This document shows positions 16,905-26,089 of a stretch of 64,000 bases of DNA, piece by piece. The notes under the pieces are model-generated. The model was not told where the DNA came from and did no database searches. It saw nothing but the letters and a program-made list of their open reading frames with translations. Made by a program: the position numbers and the translations under genes. Origin of the DNA: UBA2377 sp964525935 (GTDB lineage: Bacteria > Verrucomicrobiota > Verrucomicrobiia > Opitutales > Opitutaceae); contig CAZGJZ010000003.1 in assembly GCA_964525935.1 (NCBI GenBank), positions 1 to 64,000 of the forward strand, given 5' to 3'. Positions within the stretch are counted from its first letter, which is position 1, and every line of letters starts with the position of its first letter.

Positions 16905-18410
16905 ATGCCTGCCGTCCACCTCACGCTTCACGCCGCCGAGCCCGGTCCGGTGATCGACAAACACCTCTTCGGCCATTTCGCCGAGCACCTCGGCCGTTGC
17001 GTTTACGACGGCCTCTGGGTCGGCGAAAAATCCCCCGTCCCCAACGTCCGCGGCTGGCGCTCCGACCTCGTCGCCGCGCTGAAGCAAATCCGCATCCCCA
17101 ATCTCCGCTGGCCGGGCGGTTGCTTTGCCGACGATTACCACTGGCGCGAAGGCATCGGCCCGCGTGAAAAACGCCCGCGCCGCATCAACGCCCACTGGGG
17201 TGGCGTGATCGACGACAACGCCGTCGGCACCCACGAGTTTCTCGATCTCTGCGAACAGCTCGGCTGCGAAGCCTACCTCGCCGGCAATGTCGGCAGCGGT
17301 TCCCCGCGCGAACTGCGCGAGTGGATCGAATACTGCAACGCGCCCGCCGGCACGCTCGCCGACGAACGCGCCGCCAACGGCCGCCGTGAGCCGTGGAAAG
17401 TCCGCCTCTGGGGCATCGGCAACGAGACCTGGGGCTGCGGCGGCAACATGACGCCCGAGCAATACGCGCCCGAATACCGCCGCTTCGCCACCTACGCGCG
17501 CGACTTCCCCGACGCGCCGCTCTACCGCGTCGCCAGCGGTGCGCGCAACGACGACTTCCATTGGACCGACGTCCTCATGCGCGAGGCCTTCAAGGCCCCG
17601 CTCGGCGCGCAGATGTTCCAAGGCCTCTCGCTGCATTACTACACGGTCCCCGGCGCCCCGACCTGGCCGCCGTCGCATCCGGCCACGGGTTTCAATCACG
17701 CCGATTGGAAGTCCGTCATGGCCCTCGGCTGGAAGATGGACGCCATCGTCCGCGGCCACCGCGCCGTCATGGACCGCTACGATCCCGAGGCGAAGTCCGC
17801 GCTCGTCGTTGACGAATGGGGTTCCTGGTATGCGCCCGAGCCCGGCACCAATCCCCATTTCTTCTTCCAGCAGCAGACCATCCGCGACGGCGTCCTCGCC
17901 GCGCTCACGCTCAACGTTTTCATCAACCACTGCGAACGCGTCCGCGTCGCCAACCTCGCGCAGGTCGTCAACGTCCTGCAGGCCGTCGCGCTCACCGAGC
18001 CCGGCGCCGGCCGCCTCGTCCTCACGCCCACGTGGGACGTCCTCGCGCTCTACGCCGCGCACCACGACGCCCGCCGCCTTCCCGTGCACAGCGACGCCGC
18101 CCACAGCACGCACGAGGGTCTCTCGTATCCGAACGTCTCCGCGACCGCGTCCCTCGCCGCCGAGGGCAGCGTCAACCTCACGCTCTGCAACACTGATCCC
18201 GCGAACCCCACCGAGATCGCGCTCACGCTCACCGGCCGCACGCCCACGCTCGTCTCGGCGCACATCCTCGCGAGCGCCGACCTCAACACCGCCAACACCT
18301 TTGAAGCCCCCCGCGCCGTGACCACGCGTCCGCTCACGGTCAAAGTCGCCGCCGGCACCGCGGCCTTCACGCTCCCGCCCGGCGCCGTCGCCGCCCTCCA
18401 GTTTAAATAA
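16905..18410 (+). CDS. Alpha-L-arabinofuranosidase, GH51 family
   Basis: This 501-residue enzyme would cleave terminal alpha-L-arabinofuranose from arabinan, arabinogalactan or arabinoxylan fragments. The family signature is strong: GPVIDKHLFGHFAEHLGRCVYDGLW at the N-terminus (first half shown by VIDKHLFGHFAEHLG), LRWPGGCFADDYHW, GIGNETWGCGG with acid/base Glu174, and VVDEWGSWY with nucleophile Glu304. The C-terminal beta domain follows. ATG 16905 is preferred to an upstream TTG because the beta-domain strand begins right after it. No signal peptide is present, so it is cytoplasmic. It leads the arabinose-release operon, with GH127 17 bp downstream. Confidence 0.93.
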   Translation: MPAVHLTLHAAEPGPVIDKHLFGHFAEHLGRCVYDGLWVGEKSPVPNVRGWRSDLVAALKQIRIPNLRWPGGCFADDYHWREGIGPREKRPRRINAHWGGVIDDNAVGTHEFLDLCEQLGCEAYLAGNVGSGSPRELREWIEYCNAPAGTLADERAANGRREPWKVRLWGIGNETWGCGGNMTPEQYAPEYRRFATYARDFPDAPLYRVASGARNDDFHWTDVLMREAFKAPLGAQMFQGLSLHYYTVPGAPTWPPSHPATGFNHADWKSVMALGWKMDAIVRGHRAVMDRYDPEAKSALVVDEWGSWYAPEPGTNPHFFFQQQTIRDGVLAALTLNVFINHCERVRVANLAQVVNVLQAVALTEPGAGRLVLTPTWDVLALYAAHHDARRLPVHSDAAHSTHEGLSYPNVSATASLAAEGSVNLTLCNTDPANPTEIALTLTGRTPTLVSAHILASADLNTANTFEAPRAVTTRPLTVKVAAGTAAFTLPPGAVAALQFK

Positions 18411-18426
18411 GCTCCTTTCTCCTGCC

Positions 18427-20355
18427 GTGAACTACCTCACCGCCCTCCCGCTCGCCAACGTCCGCTTCACCCGCGGTTTCCTCGCTGAGCGCGCCCGCCT
18501 CGTCCGCGACGTCGTCATTCCCTACCAGTGGGAAGCGCTCAACGACCGCATCCCCGGCGCCGAAGCCAGCGGCTGCGTCCATAATTTCCAGGTCGCCGCC
18601 GGCGAGAAGCCCGGAAAATTCTACGGCCTTTTCTGGCAGGACTCCGATCTCGCCAAGTGGATCGAGGCCGCCGCCTACCGCCTCGGCACGCACCCGGATT
18701 CCGCGCTCGACGCCGAGCTCGACCGCCTCATCGCCACCATCGCCAAGGCCCAGGGCCCCGATGGTTATCTCAACACCTTCTTCCAGCTCGTCGAACCGCA
18801 GAACCGCTGGGCCAACCTTCGCGACTGCCACGAACTCTACGTCGCCGGCCACATGATTGAGGCTGGCGTCGCGCACTTCCGCGCCACGGGCAAGCGCACG
18901 CTCCTCGCCGTCGTCTGCAAGCTCGCCGACCTCATCGACCGCACCTTCGGCCTCGGCGAAGGCCAGATCCCCGGCTACTGCGGCCATCAGGAAATTGAAC
19001 TCGCCCTCGTCAAACTCGCCCGCGCCACCCAAGAGCCCCGTTACGCGAAACTCGCCGCCTACTTCATCAACCAGCGCGGCCAGGAGCCCAACTACCTCAT
19101 GGCGGAAACGAAGCGCCGCGGGGAGGACAAGCTCCCGTGGCACATGTATCACGACGGTCTCGCGACACTCCAGGCCGCGCAGCCGGTCCGCGAGTTGAAG
19201 GAACCCGTCGGCCACGCCGTCCGCCAGATGTATATGCTCGCCGCGATGGTCGACCTCGCCGTTGAGGTGAAGGACGCCTCGCTCCTCGAATCCTGCCGCA
19301 CGCTCTGGGCCGCCATTGTCCGCGGCCACCTTTACCTCACGGGTGGCGTCGGCTCCGAACCCTACGGCGAAAAGTTCACCGCCCCCCACGATCTCCCGCC
19401 CGACCGCGCTTACTCCGAGACCTGCGCCGCCATCGGTGTGATTTTCTTCGCGCGCCGGATGCTCGATATCGAGCTCCGCGGTGAATACGCCGACGTCATG
19501 GAGCGCGCGCTCTACAACAACGTCCAGAGCGGCATGTCGCTCGACGGCACGAAGTTTTTCTACGTCAACCCGCTCGAGCTCATCCCCTCCGTCGCCAAGC
19601 GCCGCTACGAGTGCCACCTCTTCAAGACCCAGCGCGTCGGCTGGTTTGGCTGCGCCTGCTGCCCGCCCAACGTCGCCCGGCTCTTCGCTTCGCTCGGCGA
19701 ATACGTCGCCAGCCAGCGCCCCGACGGCCTCGCGCTTCATCTCTACACCGCGAGCGAACTCCGCTTCACCGCCGGTGGCCGTGACATCCGTCTCGCCGTC
19801 GCCACCGATTATCCGTGGACCGAGACCGTCACGATTACCGTCAATGCTCCCGCGCCCACCGAGTTCACGCTCAATCTCCGCATCCCCGGTTGGTGCCGCG
19901 CCGCCACGCTCGCCATCAACGGCCAGTCGCACGCGCTTGCACCCGTCAACGGCTACGCCCCGATCCGCCGCACGTGGTCGTCCGGCGATACCGTCACGCT
20001 CACGCTGCCGATGCCCGTCGAGCGCATCCACGCCGACCCGCGCCTCTCCAACGTCGCCGGCAAGGTCGCGCTCCAGCGCGGCCCCGTCGTTTACTGCTTC
20101 GAGGAGCCCGACAACGGCGCCCATCTCTCCGCGCTCGCGCTGCCCCGCAGCGCCGCGCTCACCGCGCGTCATGCGGCCGATTTTCTCGGCGGCTGCGTCG
20201 CCATCGAAACCACCGGCACCCGCGATGCGTTTGCCGCCACCCTTTACTCCGCCGATCCCTCGACTCCCGCCGCCGTCCCGCTCCGCGCGATCCCCTACGG
20301 TCTCTGGGCCAATCGTGGCGAAGGCGAAATGCGTATCTGGCTCCGCGAATCATGA
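18427..20355 (+). CDS. Beta-L-arabinofuranosidase, GH127 (DUF1680) family
   Basis: This 642-residue protein matches the GH127 family typified by bifidobacterial HypBA1, a cysteine-nucleophile, zinc-dependent enzyme. HypBA1 removes beta-L-arabinofuranose from hydroxyproline-linked arabinosides. Visible features are QVAAGEKPGKFYGLFWQDSD, AQGPDGYLNTFF, the HELYVAGHMIEAG helix, DRAYSETCAAIG, and WFGCACCPPNVARL, whose Cys cluster forms the zinc/nucleophile site in the family. An upstream YECH supplies further Glu and Cys. The start is GTG at 18427. The length is close to the family norm, and no signal peptide is visible. An M28 peptidase gene overlaps its stop by ATGA, a suggestive partnership given the glycoprotein substrates of GH127. 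Confidence 0.92.
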   Translation: MNYLTALPLANVRFTRGFLAERARLVRDVVIPYQWEALNDRIPGAEASGCVHNFQVAAGEKPGKFYGLFWQDSDLAKWIEAAAYRLGTHPDSALDAELDRLIATIAKAQGPDGYLNTFFQLVEPQNRWANLRDCHELYVAGHMIEAGVAHFRATGKRTLLAVVCKLADLIDRTFGLGEGQIPGYCGHQEIELALVKLARATQEPRYAKLAAYFINQRGQEPNYLMAETKRRGEDKLPWHMYHDGLATLQAAQPVRELKEPVGHAVRQMYMLAAMVDLAVEVKDASLLESCRTLWAAIVRGHLYLTGGVGSEPYGEKFTAPHDLPPDRAYSETCAAIGVIFFARRMLDIELRGEYADVMERALYNNVQSGMSLDGTKFFYVNPLELIPSVAKRRYECHLFKTQRVGWFGCACCPPNVARLFASLGEYVASQRPDGLALHLYTASELRFTAGGRDIRLAVATDYPWTETVTITVNAPAPTEFTLNLRIPGWCRAATLAINGQSHALAPVNGYAPIRRTWSSGDTVTLTLPMPVERIHADPRLSNVAGKVALQRGPVVYCFEEPDNGAHLSALALPRSAALTARHAADFLGGCVAIETTGTRDAFAATLYSADPSTPAAVPLRAIPYGLWANRGEGEMRIWLRES

Positions 20356-21791
20356 AAACCACCATCACTACCGCTCTTTGCCTTCTCGCCGTCCTGTCGC
20401 TTGCGCCGCTGCGCGCCGAGCCGATTCAGTCCGTGCAGGACGCCATCGTCGCCGATGCGCTCGCCGATCCTGCCGGCCACGAATTCCTCACGCGCCTCTG
20501 CGACGACTTTGGCGGCCGCCTCACGGGCAGTGAGAATAACCGCCGCGCCCTCGACCGCACCGTCGCCGAACTCAAGGCCCTTGGGGTCGCCGCGCGCCTT
20601 GAAACCTTCAAGATGCCCGGTTGGGTTCGCGGTCAGGACGAGGTCATGCTCCTCGCGCCGCTCCAGCGCCCGCTGCGCGTCGCCGCGTTGAGCTACACCC
20701 AGCCGCACGAAAAATTCGAGGCCGAGGTCATCGACATCGGCCAGGGTCGCGAGGAGGACTTCGCCAAACTCGACGCCCGCGGCAAGATCGGCCTCCTTGC
20801 GCCGAACACCACCGTGCCGCGCGGCCAATACGAGGCCGCCGCCGTGAAGCACGGCATGCGCGCCATCCTGTTCATCAACCGCGTCGCCGGCGGCCAGCTT
20901 CTCGCCCGCACCGGCTCCTTCGCCGGCCAGCCGCTGCGCTTTCCGATCTATTGCATCACGCAGGAGGAGGGCAACTGGCTGCTCCGTCTCGTCCAGCGCG
21001 GCCAGACCGTGCGCGTCAGCATGGAGACCAAGTCCTATTGCGAGGAAATCGAGACCGCCAACATCGTCGCCACTTTCCCCGGCCGCACCGCCGACACCAT
21101 CGTCGTGGGCGCGCACTTTGACTCGTGGGACCTCGGCCAGGGCGCGATGGACAACGGCATCGGCACCGCGCAGCTCTATGCGCTCGCCAAGGTTCTCAAG
21201 ACCCGCGCCCCGCAAAACCAGCGCACGATCGAACTCGTCTGGTTCAACGGCGAGGAGCAGGGCCTCTGGGGCTCGCGCGTCCACGCCCCAACGCTCGCCG
21301 GCCGCCCCGTCGCCGCGATGATCAACCTCGACATGGTCGGCTACCCGCTCTCGGTGAACGCCCTCGGTTCCGACGATCTCGTGCCCGAACTGGAGCGCTT
21401 CGACGCCTCCCTCGGTGCCCACAAACTCAAGCAGGGCGTCGGCAACATCAACTGGTTCGGCAGCGATCACACACCCTTCCAGCTCGCCGGCATCCGCTCG
21501 ATCACCTTCGGCGCGCTCATTCCGCCGGAGTCCGTCCGTTACTACCACGACATGGCCGACACGATCGACAAGGTGGAGCCCAAGCTCATCAGCGAATCCA
21601 CCGCGATCATCGCCGCGCTGGTTTACCGCCTTGCCAACGAGTCGGAACTCACGACTAGTCGCGTGGCACCGGCGGAGGTTGAGGCGAATTTTCGTAAATT
21701 CGACCTCCAGAACCGTATGCGCGGCGTCGGCCTCTGGCCGTTTGGCCCTGATCCTGTCTCTGATTCCTCTCCCGCTCCCGCAGCGAAATGA
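20352..21791 (+). CDS. Secreted M28-family zinc aminopeptidase
   Basis: This 479-residue protein has a Sec signal (MKTTITTALCLLAVLSLAPL, cleavage near LRA). It contains a PA-domain-like insert (about residues 120-230) and an M28 di-zinc catalytic domain with GAHFDSWDLG, QGAMDNG, FNGEEQGLWGS, MINLDMVGY and RYYHDMADT. These give the His, Asp, Glu-Glu, Asp and His expected for M28. It would trim peptides outside the cytoplasm. It sits inside a glycosidase run, coupled by ATGA overlaps to GH127 before it and S51 after it. This suggests that the substrate is a glycoprotein or peptide-linked glycan (inference). Confidence 0.9.
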   Translation: MKTTITTALCLLAVLSLAPLRAEPIQSVQDAIVADALADPAGHEFLTRLCDDFGGRLTGSENNRRALDRTVAELKALGVAARLETFKMPGWVRGQDEVMLLAPLQRPLRVAALSYTQPHEKFEAEVIDIGQGREEDFAKLDARGKIGLLAPNTTVPRGQYEAAAVKHGMRAILFINRVAGGQLLARTGSFAGQPLRFPIYCITQEEGNWLLRLVQRGQTVRVSMETKSYCEEIETANIVATFPGRTADTIVVGAHFDSWDLGQGAMDNGIGTAQLYALAKVLKTRAPQNQRTIELVWFNGEEQGLWGSRVHAPTLAGRPVAAMINLDMVGYPLSVNALGSDDLVPELERFDASLGAHKLKQGVGNINWFGSDHTPFQLAGIRSITFGALIPPESVRYYHDMADTIDKVEPKLISESTAIIAALVYRLANESELTTSRVAPAEVEANFRKFDLQNRMRGVGLWPFGPDPVSDSSPAPAAK

Positions 21792-22645
21792 CCACACCTT
21801 CCTCCCGTCGCACTTTCCTGAAAACGGTCGCCGCCGCCGGCGTCGCCGCCGCATTGCCTGCGGCGCACGCGCAGGCCGTCAAGGCTGACGGCACTTTCCC
21901 GGTTCAGGCCGATTTCTACAAATCCCCCGGCGCCGCCGTTATCGTGAGCGGCGGCAGCATCATCCAGCAGGGCCATTTTCCCGAGGCCGTCACCGAGGCG
22001 CACCGCAAACATTTCGGGCCCAAGCGCCGCGTCCTGCTGATTTTGCACGCTTCCCTGCCCGCGGATCGCGATGCGATGGAGCACCGGCTCCAGGCCATGT
22101 TCGCGGCCGATGGCTACGAAGCCGAGTCGCTCCATCACTGGGACGGCATCGATGGCCGCCGGCGCATCGAAGGCGCGGAAGCCATCTTCATCGGCGGCGG
22201 TGAAACCTTCCTGTTGCTGCGCACGCTCATCGAGACGCGCCAGCTCAAGACCCTTCGCGAAACCATCCTCGGCGGCATCCCGGTGCACGGCACCAGCGCC
22301 GGCGCCAACGTCGCGGGCCCCGTCATCGGTTGCACCAACGATTTTCCCATCGTCGATGTGCCGACGCGCACCTCGCTCGGGGTTTTCCCCGCGGTCATCA
22401 ACCCTCACCACCCCGCCGCCGACGAACGCGAATACGGCGGCCGCCTGAGCAAAATCCGCACCTACCTGCGCTACAATCCCACCGAGACCGTGCTCGGCCT
22501 CGGTAACGGTGCGCTGGCCCGCCTCCATGCCGGTCGCGTCGAACTGCTCAACGGTCTGGGTGTGCTCTATCAAGGTTCCACCCGCCGCGAGCTTCCGGTC
22601 GGCGAGATTCCGGAGCTCACTTCCTTGGTGACCAACCATGGCTAG
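21788..22645 (+). CDS. Tat-exported S51-family dipeptidase (PepE/cyanophycinase-like)
   Basis: This 285-residue serine peptidase belongs to clan PC. The catalytic Ser170 is in GTSAGANVAG, the family's G-x-SAGA elbow, preceded by AIFIGGGETFLLL, which matches the oxyanion/GGG strand. INPHHPAAD may carry the catalytic His. The N-terminus is a twin-arginine signal (SSRRTFLKTVAAAGVAAALP). Relatives are alpha-aspartyl dipeptidase (PepE) and cyanophycinase, so Asp-containing dipeptides are likely substrates. The start overlaps the M28 stop by ATGA, and the GH43 gene overlaps its end by 8 bp. It completes a two-step peptide-degradation pair outside the cytoplasm. Confidence 0.85.
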   Translation: MTTPSSRRTFLKTVAAAGVAAALPAAHAQAVKADGTFPVQADFYKSPGAAVIVSGGSIIQQGHFPEAVTEAHRKHFGPKRRVLLILHASLPADRDAMEHRLQAMFAADGYEAESLHHWDGIDGRRRIEGAEAIFIGGGETFLLLRTLIETRQLKTLRETILGGIPVHGTSAGANVAGPVIGCTNDFPIVDVPTRTSLGVFPAVINPHHPAADEREYGGRLSKIRTYLRYNPTETVLGLGNGALARLHAGRVELLNGLGVLYQGSTRRELPVGEIPELTSLVTNHG

Positions 22646-23531
22646 TCTCGGCGAGATCCAGCTGCGCGATCCCTTCATCCTCGCCGATCCCGTGGGTGGG
22701 CTTTACCGCCTCTACGGCACGACCGCCCTCGGCGGCCCGATGGAGGCGCCCGATGGTTTCAGCGTCCGCACCAGCCGTGACCTGCGCACGTGGAGCGAAC
22801 CGCGTTCCGTGCTCACCCGCACCGCCGGTCCGAACGACGTGGATTTTTACTGGGCGCCCGAGGTTCATTTTTACCAGGGTCGCTGGTATCTCTTCGCGTC
22901 CTTCAGCGCCGGGATGAACATCCTCAAGCCGCGTTCGCGCTACACCGCGATCTACGTCTCCAATTCCCCCGACGGTCCCTTCGCCCCGCATTCCGATGGT
23001 CCGGTGACGCCGCTCGGCTGGCGCAGCATCGACGGCACCCTGCACCTCGACAGCCAGGGCCGCCCCTGGCTCATTTACGTCCGCGAGTGGACGCAGATTC
23101 ACGACGGCGAAATGCATGCCGCACCGCTCAGCGCCGACCTCCGCCGGCCCGCCGGTCCGCCCCAACTGCTCTTCCGCGCGAGCCAGGCCTCGTGGAGTCT
23201 CGCGCAAAAAAGCGATCTCGGTGAAGGCTATCGTGTGACCGACGGCCCGTGGCTGCATCGCACGGCCGCCGGCGTGTTGCTCCTGTTGTGGTCCACATTC
23301 GGCAAAGGCGGCTACATCACCGGTGTCGCGCGCAGCACCAGCGGTGAAATCACCGGCCCTTGGGAACAAGCCCCCGCGCCAATCTATACCAACGATGGCG
23401 GGCACCCGATGCTCTTCCGCACCTTCGACGGCCGCCTGCTGATGACGCTCCACACGCCGAACCGCCCGATGCATGAGCGCACCCGTCTCCTTCCCGTCCG
23501 CGAAACCGCCGACGGTTTAGTCCTCGCTTGA
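22638..23531 (+). CDS. GH43-like five-bladed propeller glycosidase
   Basis: This 297-residue protein looks like a family 43 exo-glycosidase (arabinofuranosidase, xylosidase or galactosidase types). LRDPFILAD supplies the catalytic base Asp early on, FYWAPEVHFYQGRWYLF the typical blade-2 strand, and SIDGTLHLDSQGRPWLIY the pKa-modulating Asp. The expected acid Glu motif (usually EGP) reads VTDGPWL here, with Asp in place of Glu, so activity or subfamily may differ. No signal peptide is present. It is the last gene of the GH51-GH127-M28-S51-GH43 run and overlaps S51 by 8 bp. GH36 follows after 159 bp of repeat-containing spacer. Confidence 0.85.
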   Translation: MASLGEIQLRDPFILADPVGGLYRLYGTTALGGPMEAPDGFSVRTSRDLRTWSEPRSVLTRTAGPNDVDFYWAPEVHFYQGRWYLFASFSAGMNILKPRSRYTAIYVSNSPDGPFAPHSDGPVTPLGWRSIDGTLHLDSQGRPWLIYVREWTQIHDGEMHAAPLSADLRRPAGPPQLLFRASQASWSLAQKSDLGEGYRVTDGPWLHRTAAGVLLLLWSTFGKGGYITGVARSTSGEITGPWEQAPAPIYTNDGGHPMLFRTFDGRLLMTLHTPNRPMHERTRLLPVRETADGLVLA

Positions 23532-23640
23532 GGTCGGCCGGCCGCCTCGCGCGGCGTTTATCTACAGGAAGACAAACTCCGTCCGTGTTTGGATTGAGTT
23601 TCGTGCGCCAGCCCACGGAATAACCGCACTCCATCCCCGT

Positions 23641-23683
23641 GTTCCCATTCGTGTGAATTCGTGTCCATCCGTGGTTAAAAATA
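23641..23683. repeat. Dispersed intergenic repeat (TTCGTGTCCATCCGTGGTT type)
   Basis: The motif attcgtgtccatccgtggtt followed by aaaaata lies immediately upstream of the GH36 start. It is the same family as elements at 25881..25990, 27319..27414, 39484..39557, 44822..44921 and 46087..46123, in either orientation. The only non-coding gap between GH43 and GH36 (23532..23690) is mostly this element. It may be a mobile or palindromic repeat and could also influence GH36 expression, as it ends eight bases before the ATG. Confidence 0.6.
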
Positions 23684-23690
23684 ATTCCCC

Positions 23691-25877
23691 ATGCCTACCG
23701 CATCCGCCTCCTTCCCCAAAATCCACCGCGAGATCCGCCTCGGTGAGACCACCGCGCTCTACGTCACCGATCCGAAAACCAACGCGCTCGGTCTCTGGCT
23801 TGTCCCCACCAGCCGCCGCCGCGCCGTTGTGACCGCGCGCCGTTCGCTGCTCCAAGGCATCGAGATCGACGGCATGCTCGCCACCACGGGCGGCGAACTC
23901 CGCGCCTGGACCGTCGAATCCCTTTTGCAGGTCAAGGCGATCACCGACGATTATCCGGCCGGCTTTTCCCAAAGCCGCACGCTGCGTAACAGCGTCACTG
24001 TCGACCGCCTCAAGTTCACCGCGCAAACCGTCACGCGTGCCGGCGGCGCGACCCGCGTGCGCACCACGTTCACCCATGACCAAGCCGGCTGGCGCGCGCA
24101 TCACGATCTCGTCTCGCCCCGCGGCGCGACTTGGCTCGAGAGCAGCGTCACCGTCGAGAACAACACCGCGACGCCTGTGACCTTGGAATTTCTCGCCAGC
24201 TTCTCGCTCGGCGGTCTCGGGGCCTTCGCGCGTGACGACGCTCCCGGTCGGCTCCGCCTGCACCGTCTCCGCACCGTGTGGAGCATGGAAGGCCGTCTCG
24301 AAACGCGTCCGTTCGAAGACATCCAGCTTGAGCCAGCCTGGTCCGGCTACGGCGTGCGCGCCGAGCGCTTCGGCTGCATCGGTGGCCTGCCCGCCAACGC
24401 ATTTTTCCCGTTCCTCGCCGTCGAGGATACCGGCGCCGGTGTCGTTTGGGGCGCCCAGCTCGCGCATCCCGGCTCGTGGCAGATGGAAGTTTACCGCCGC
24501 GACGACCTCGGCGCGATTTCCGGCGGCCTCGCCGACCGCGAGATCGGCCACTGGATGAAAACCATCGCCGCGGGCGAGAGCTTCACGTCGCCCACCGCCA
24601 CGCTCGCCTGTGTCTCCGGCAATCTCGAGGACCTCACCGCCGCACTCACCGCCGCGCAGGAAGTTCCGCTGGCCAAGCTCCCGAAGAGCGAAGCCGCGCT
24701 CCCCGTCATCTTTAACGAGTGGGCCACGAGCTGGGGCGACCCGAGCCACGCCAACATGGTCGCGCTCGCCGGCGCGCTCAAAGGCACCGGCGTGAAGTAT
24801 CTCGTGATGGATGCCGGCTGGTATAAGCCCGCCGGCGGTTCGTGGGGCGACGCGCAGGGCGAGTGGATCCCCAGCGCCGCCATGTATCCGCACGGCCTCC
24901 GCGCCACCGCCGACGCCATCCGTGCCGCCGGCCTGATCCCCGGTCTCTGGTTCGAGATGGAAGTCATCGGCAAAACTTCGCCGCTCTGGGACCGCACCGA
25001 GTGGCTGCTCCGGCGCGACGGCCGGCCGATCACCGCCGGCACCCGCCGCTTCCTCGACCTGCGCCAGCCCGCCGTTGTCGCCCACCTCACCGAGCGCGTC
25101 ATCGGCCTGCTCCGCGCGAATAATTTTGGCTACATGAAGGTCGATTATAACGAGAACATCGGCATCGGTGCCGATGGCGCCGAGTCGCTCGGCGAGGCTC
25201 TCCGCCAGCATCTCGCCGGCGTGCAGGCATTCTTCCGCAAGATTCGCGCCGAGCTCCCCGACCTCGTCATGGAAAACTGCTCGTCCGGCGGCCACCGTAT
25301 CGAGCCGTCGTTCACCGGCCTCACCGCGATGTGCAGCTTCTCCGACGCGCACGAGTGCCGTGAAATCCCGATCGTCGCCGCCAACCTGCACCGCGTGATG
25401 CTGCCGCGCCAGAGCCAGATCTGGGCCGTGCTCCGTCCCGAGGCCGATGCGCGCCGCATCGTTTATCTGCTCGCCGGCGGTTTCCTCGGCCGCCTCTGCA
25501 TCTCCGGTAAGTTTGTGGAACTCGCCGCCGCGCAGCGCGCATTGGTTGACCGCGCCATCGCGCTCTACGCCAAGGCTGCCCCGATCATCCGCCGTGGTCG
25601 CTCCTACCGTCACGGCCCCGACGTCGTCGCCTACCGCCATGCCGAAGGCTGGCAGGCCGTGGTCCGCGTGAGCACGGACGGCAAACAAGCTCTCGTCGTC
25701 GGCCACTCCTTCGCCAAGACCGGCACCAAAACCATCCGTATCCCGCTGCCCGCCGGCAAATGGCGCATCGCCGAGGAATTCCACACCGATAAGAAAGGCT
25801 CCGCCCTCGCCAAAAACGAACTCCGCTGGACCCCGGCCGGCGAGTGGTCAGCGAACGTGGTCCTCCTGAAACGCTGA
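23691..25877 (+). CDS. Alpha-galactosidase, GH36 (clan GH-D) family
   Basis: This 728-residue enzyme would remove terminal alpha-galactose. It has an N-terminal beta-supersandwich (about residues 1-340), the TIM barrel with YLVMDAGWY, LRATADAIRAAGLIPGLWFEMEV, YMKVDYNEN (nucleophile Asp485) and MENCSSGGHRIEP, then FSDAHECREIP (acid/base Asp552), and a C-terminal beta domain. The length agrees with the GH36 norm of about 720-740 residues. No signal peptide is present, so it is cytoplasmic. It is separated from the GH43 gene by a repeat element, so it may be transcribed on its own or by read-through. Alpha-N-acetylgalactosaminidase activity within the clan cannot be excluded. Confidence 0.92.
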   Translation: MPTASASFPKIHREIRLGETTALYVTDPKTNALGLWLVPTSRRRAVVTARRSLLQGIEIDGMLATTGGELRAWTVESLLQVKAITDDYPAGFSQSRTLRNSVTVDRLKFTAQTVTRAGGATRVRTTFTHDQAGWRAHHDLVSPRGATWLESSVTVENNTATPVTLEFLASFSLGGLGAFARDDAPGRLRLHRLRTVWSMEGRLETRPFEDIQLEPAWSGYGVRAERFGCIGGLPANAFFPFLAVEDTGAGVVWGAQLAHPGSWQMEVYRRDDLGAISGGLADREIGHWMKTIAAGESFTSPTATLACVSGNLEDLTAALTAAQEVPLAKLPKSEAALPVIFNEWATSWGDPSHANMVALAGALKGTGVKYLVMDAGWYKPAGGSWGDAQGEWIPSAAMYPHGLRATADAIRAAGLIPGLWFEMEVIGKTSPLWDRTEWLLRRDGRPITAGTRRFLDLRQPAVVAHLTERVIGLLRANNFGYMKVDYNENIGIGADGAESLGEALRQHLAGVQAFFRKIRAELPDLVMENCSSGGHRIEPSFTGLTAMCSFSDAHECREIPIVAANLHRVMLPRQSQIWAVLRPEADARRIVYLLAGGFLGRLCISGKFVELAAAQRALVDRAIALYAKAAPIIRRGRSYRHGPDVVAYRHAEGWQAVVRVSTDGKQALVVGHSFAKTGTKTIRIPLPAGKWRIAEEFHTDKKGSALAKNELRWTPAGEWSANVVLLKR

Positions 25878-25880
25878 TTA

Positions 25881-25990
25881 TAACCACGAAAAACACGAAG
25901 CACACGAAAGAGGCATGATGCATGGCGGGGAATCGCCGGGCGCGCCTGCCTTGGTCGATTTACAGGATTCGTGTCTATTCGTGGTTAAAA
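25881..25990. repeat. Long imperfect palindromic element (AACCACGAA ... TTCGTGGTT)
   Basis: The left arm at 25881..25900 (taaccacgaaaaacacgaag) and the right arm at 25968..25987 (ttcgtgtctattcgtggtta) are inverted near-matches flanking about 67 bp of internal sequence. It begins four bases after the GH36 stop. A second dispersed motif (actccgcgtcctttgcgcac) follows at 25991..26020. The inverted termini and dispersed relatives resemble a small non-autonomous element, but target-site duplications could not be established. The remaining gap up to 26089 shows no gene. Confidence 0.6.
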
Positions 25991-26089
25991 ACTCCGCGTC
26001 CTTTGCGCACTCCGCGTTTCAAATTATCTGCACTGGCCCCCAACGCTGCTTTCCCTTCATGCTGCCGGTGAATCCCACCCCGCGACCGC

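Noticed and set aside
23562..25784. A 740-codon open frame on the minus strand
   Set aside because: It is antisense to the GH36 gene, whose catalytic Asp residues and strands are intact.
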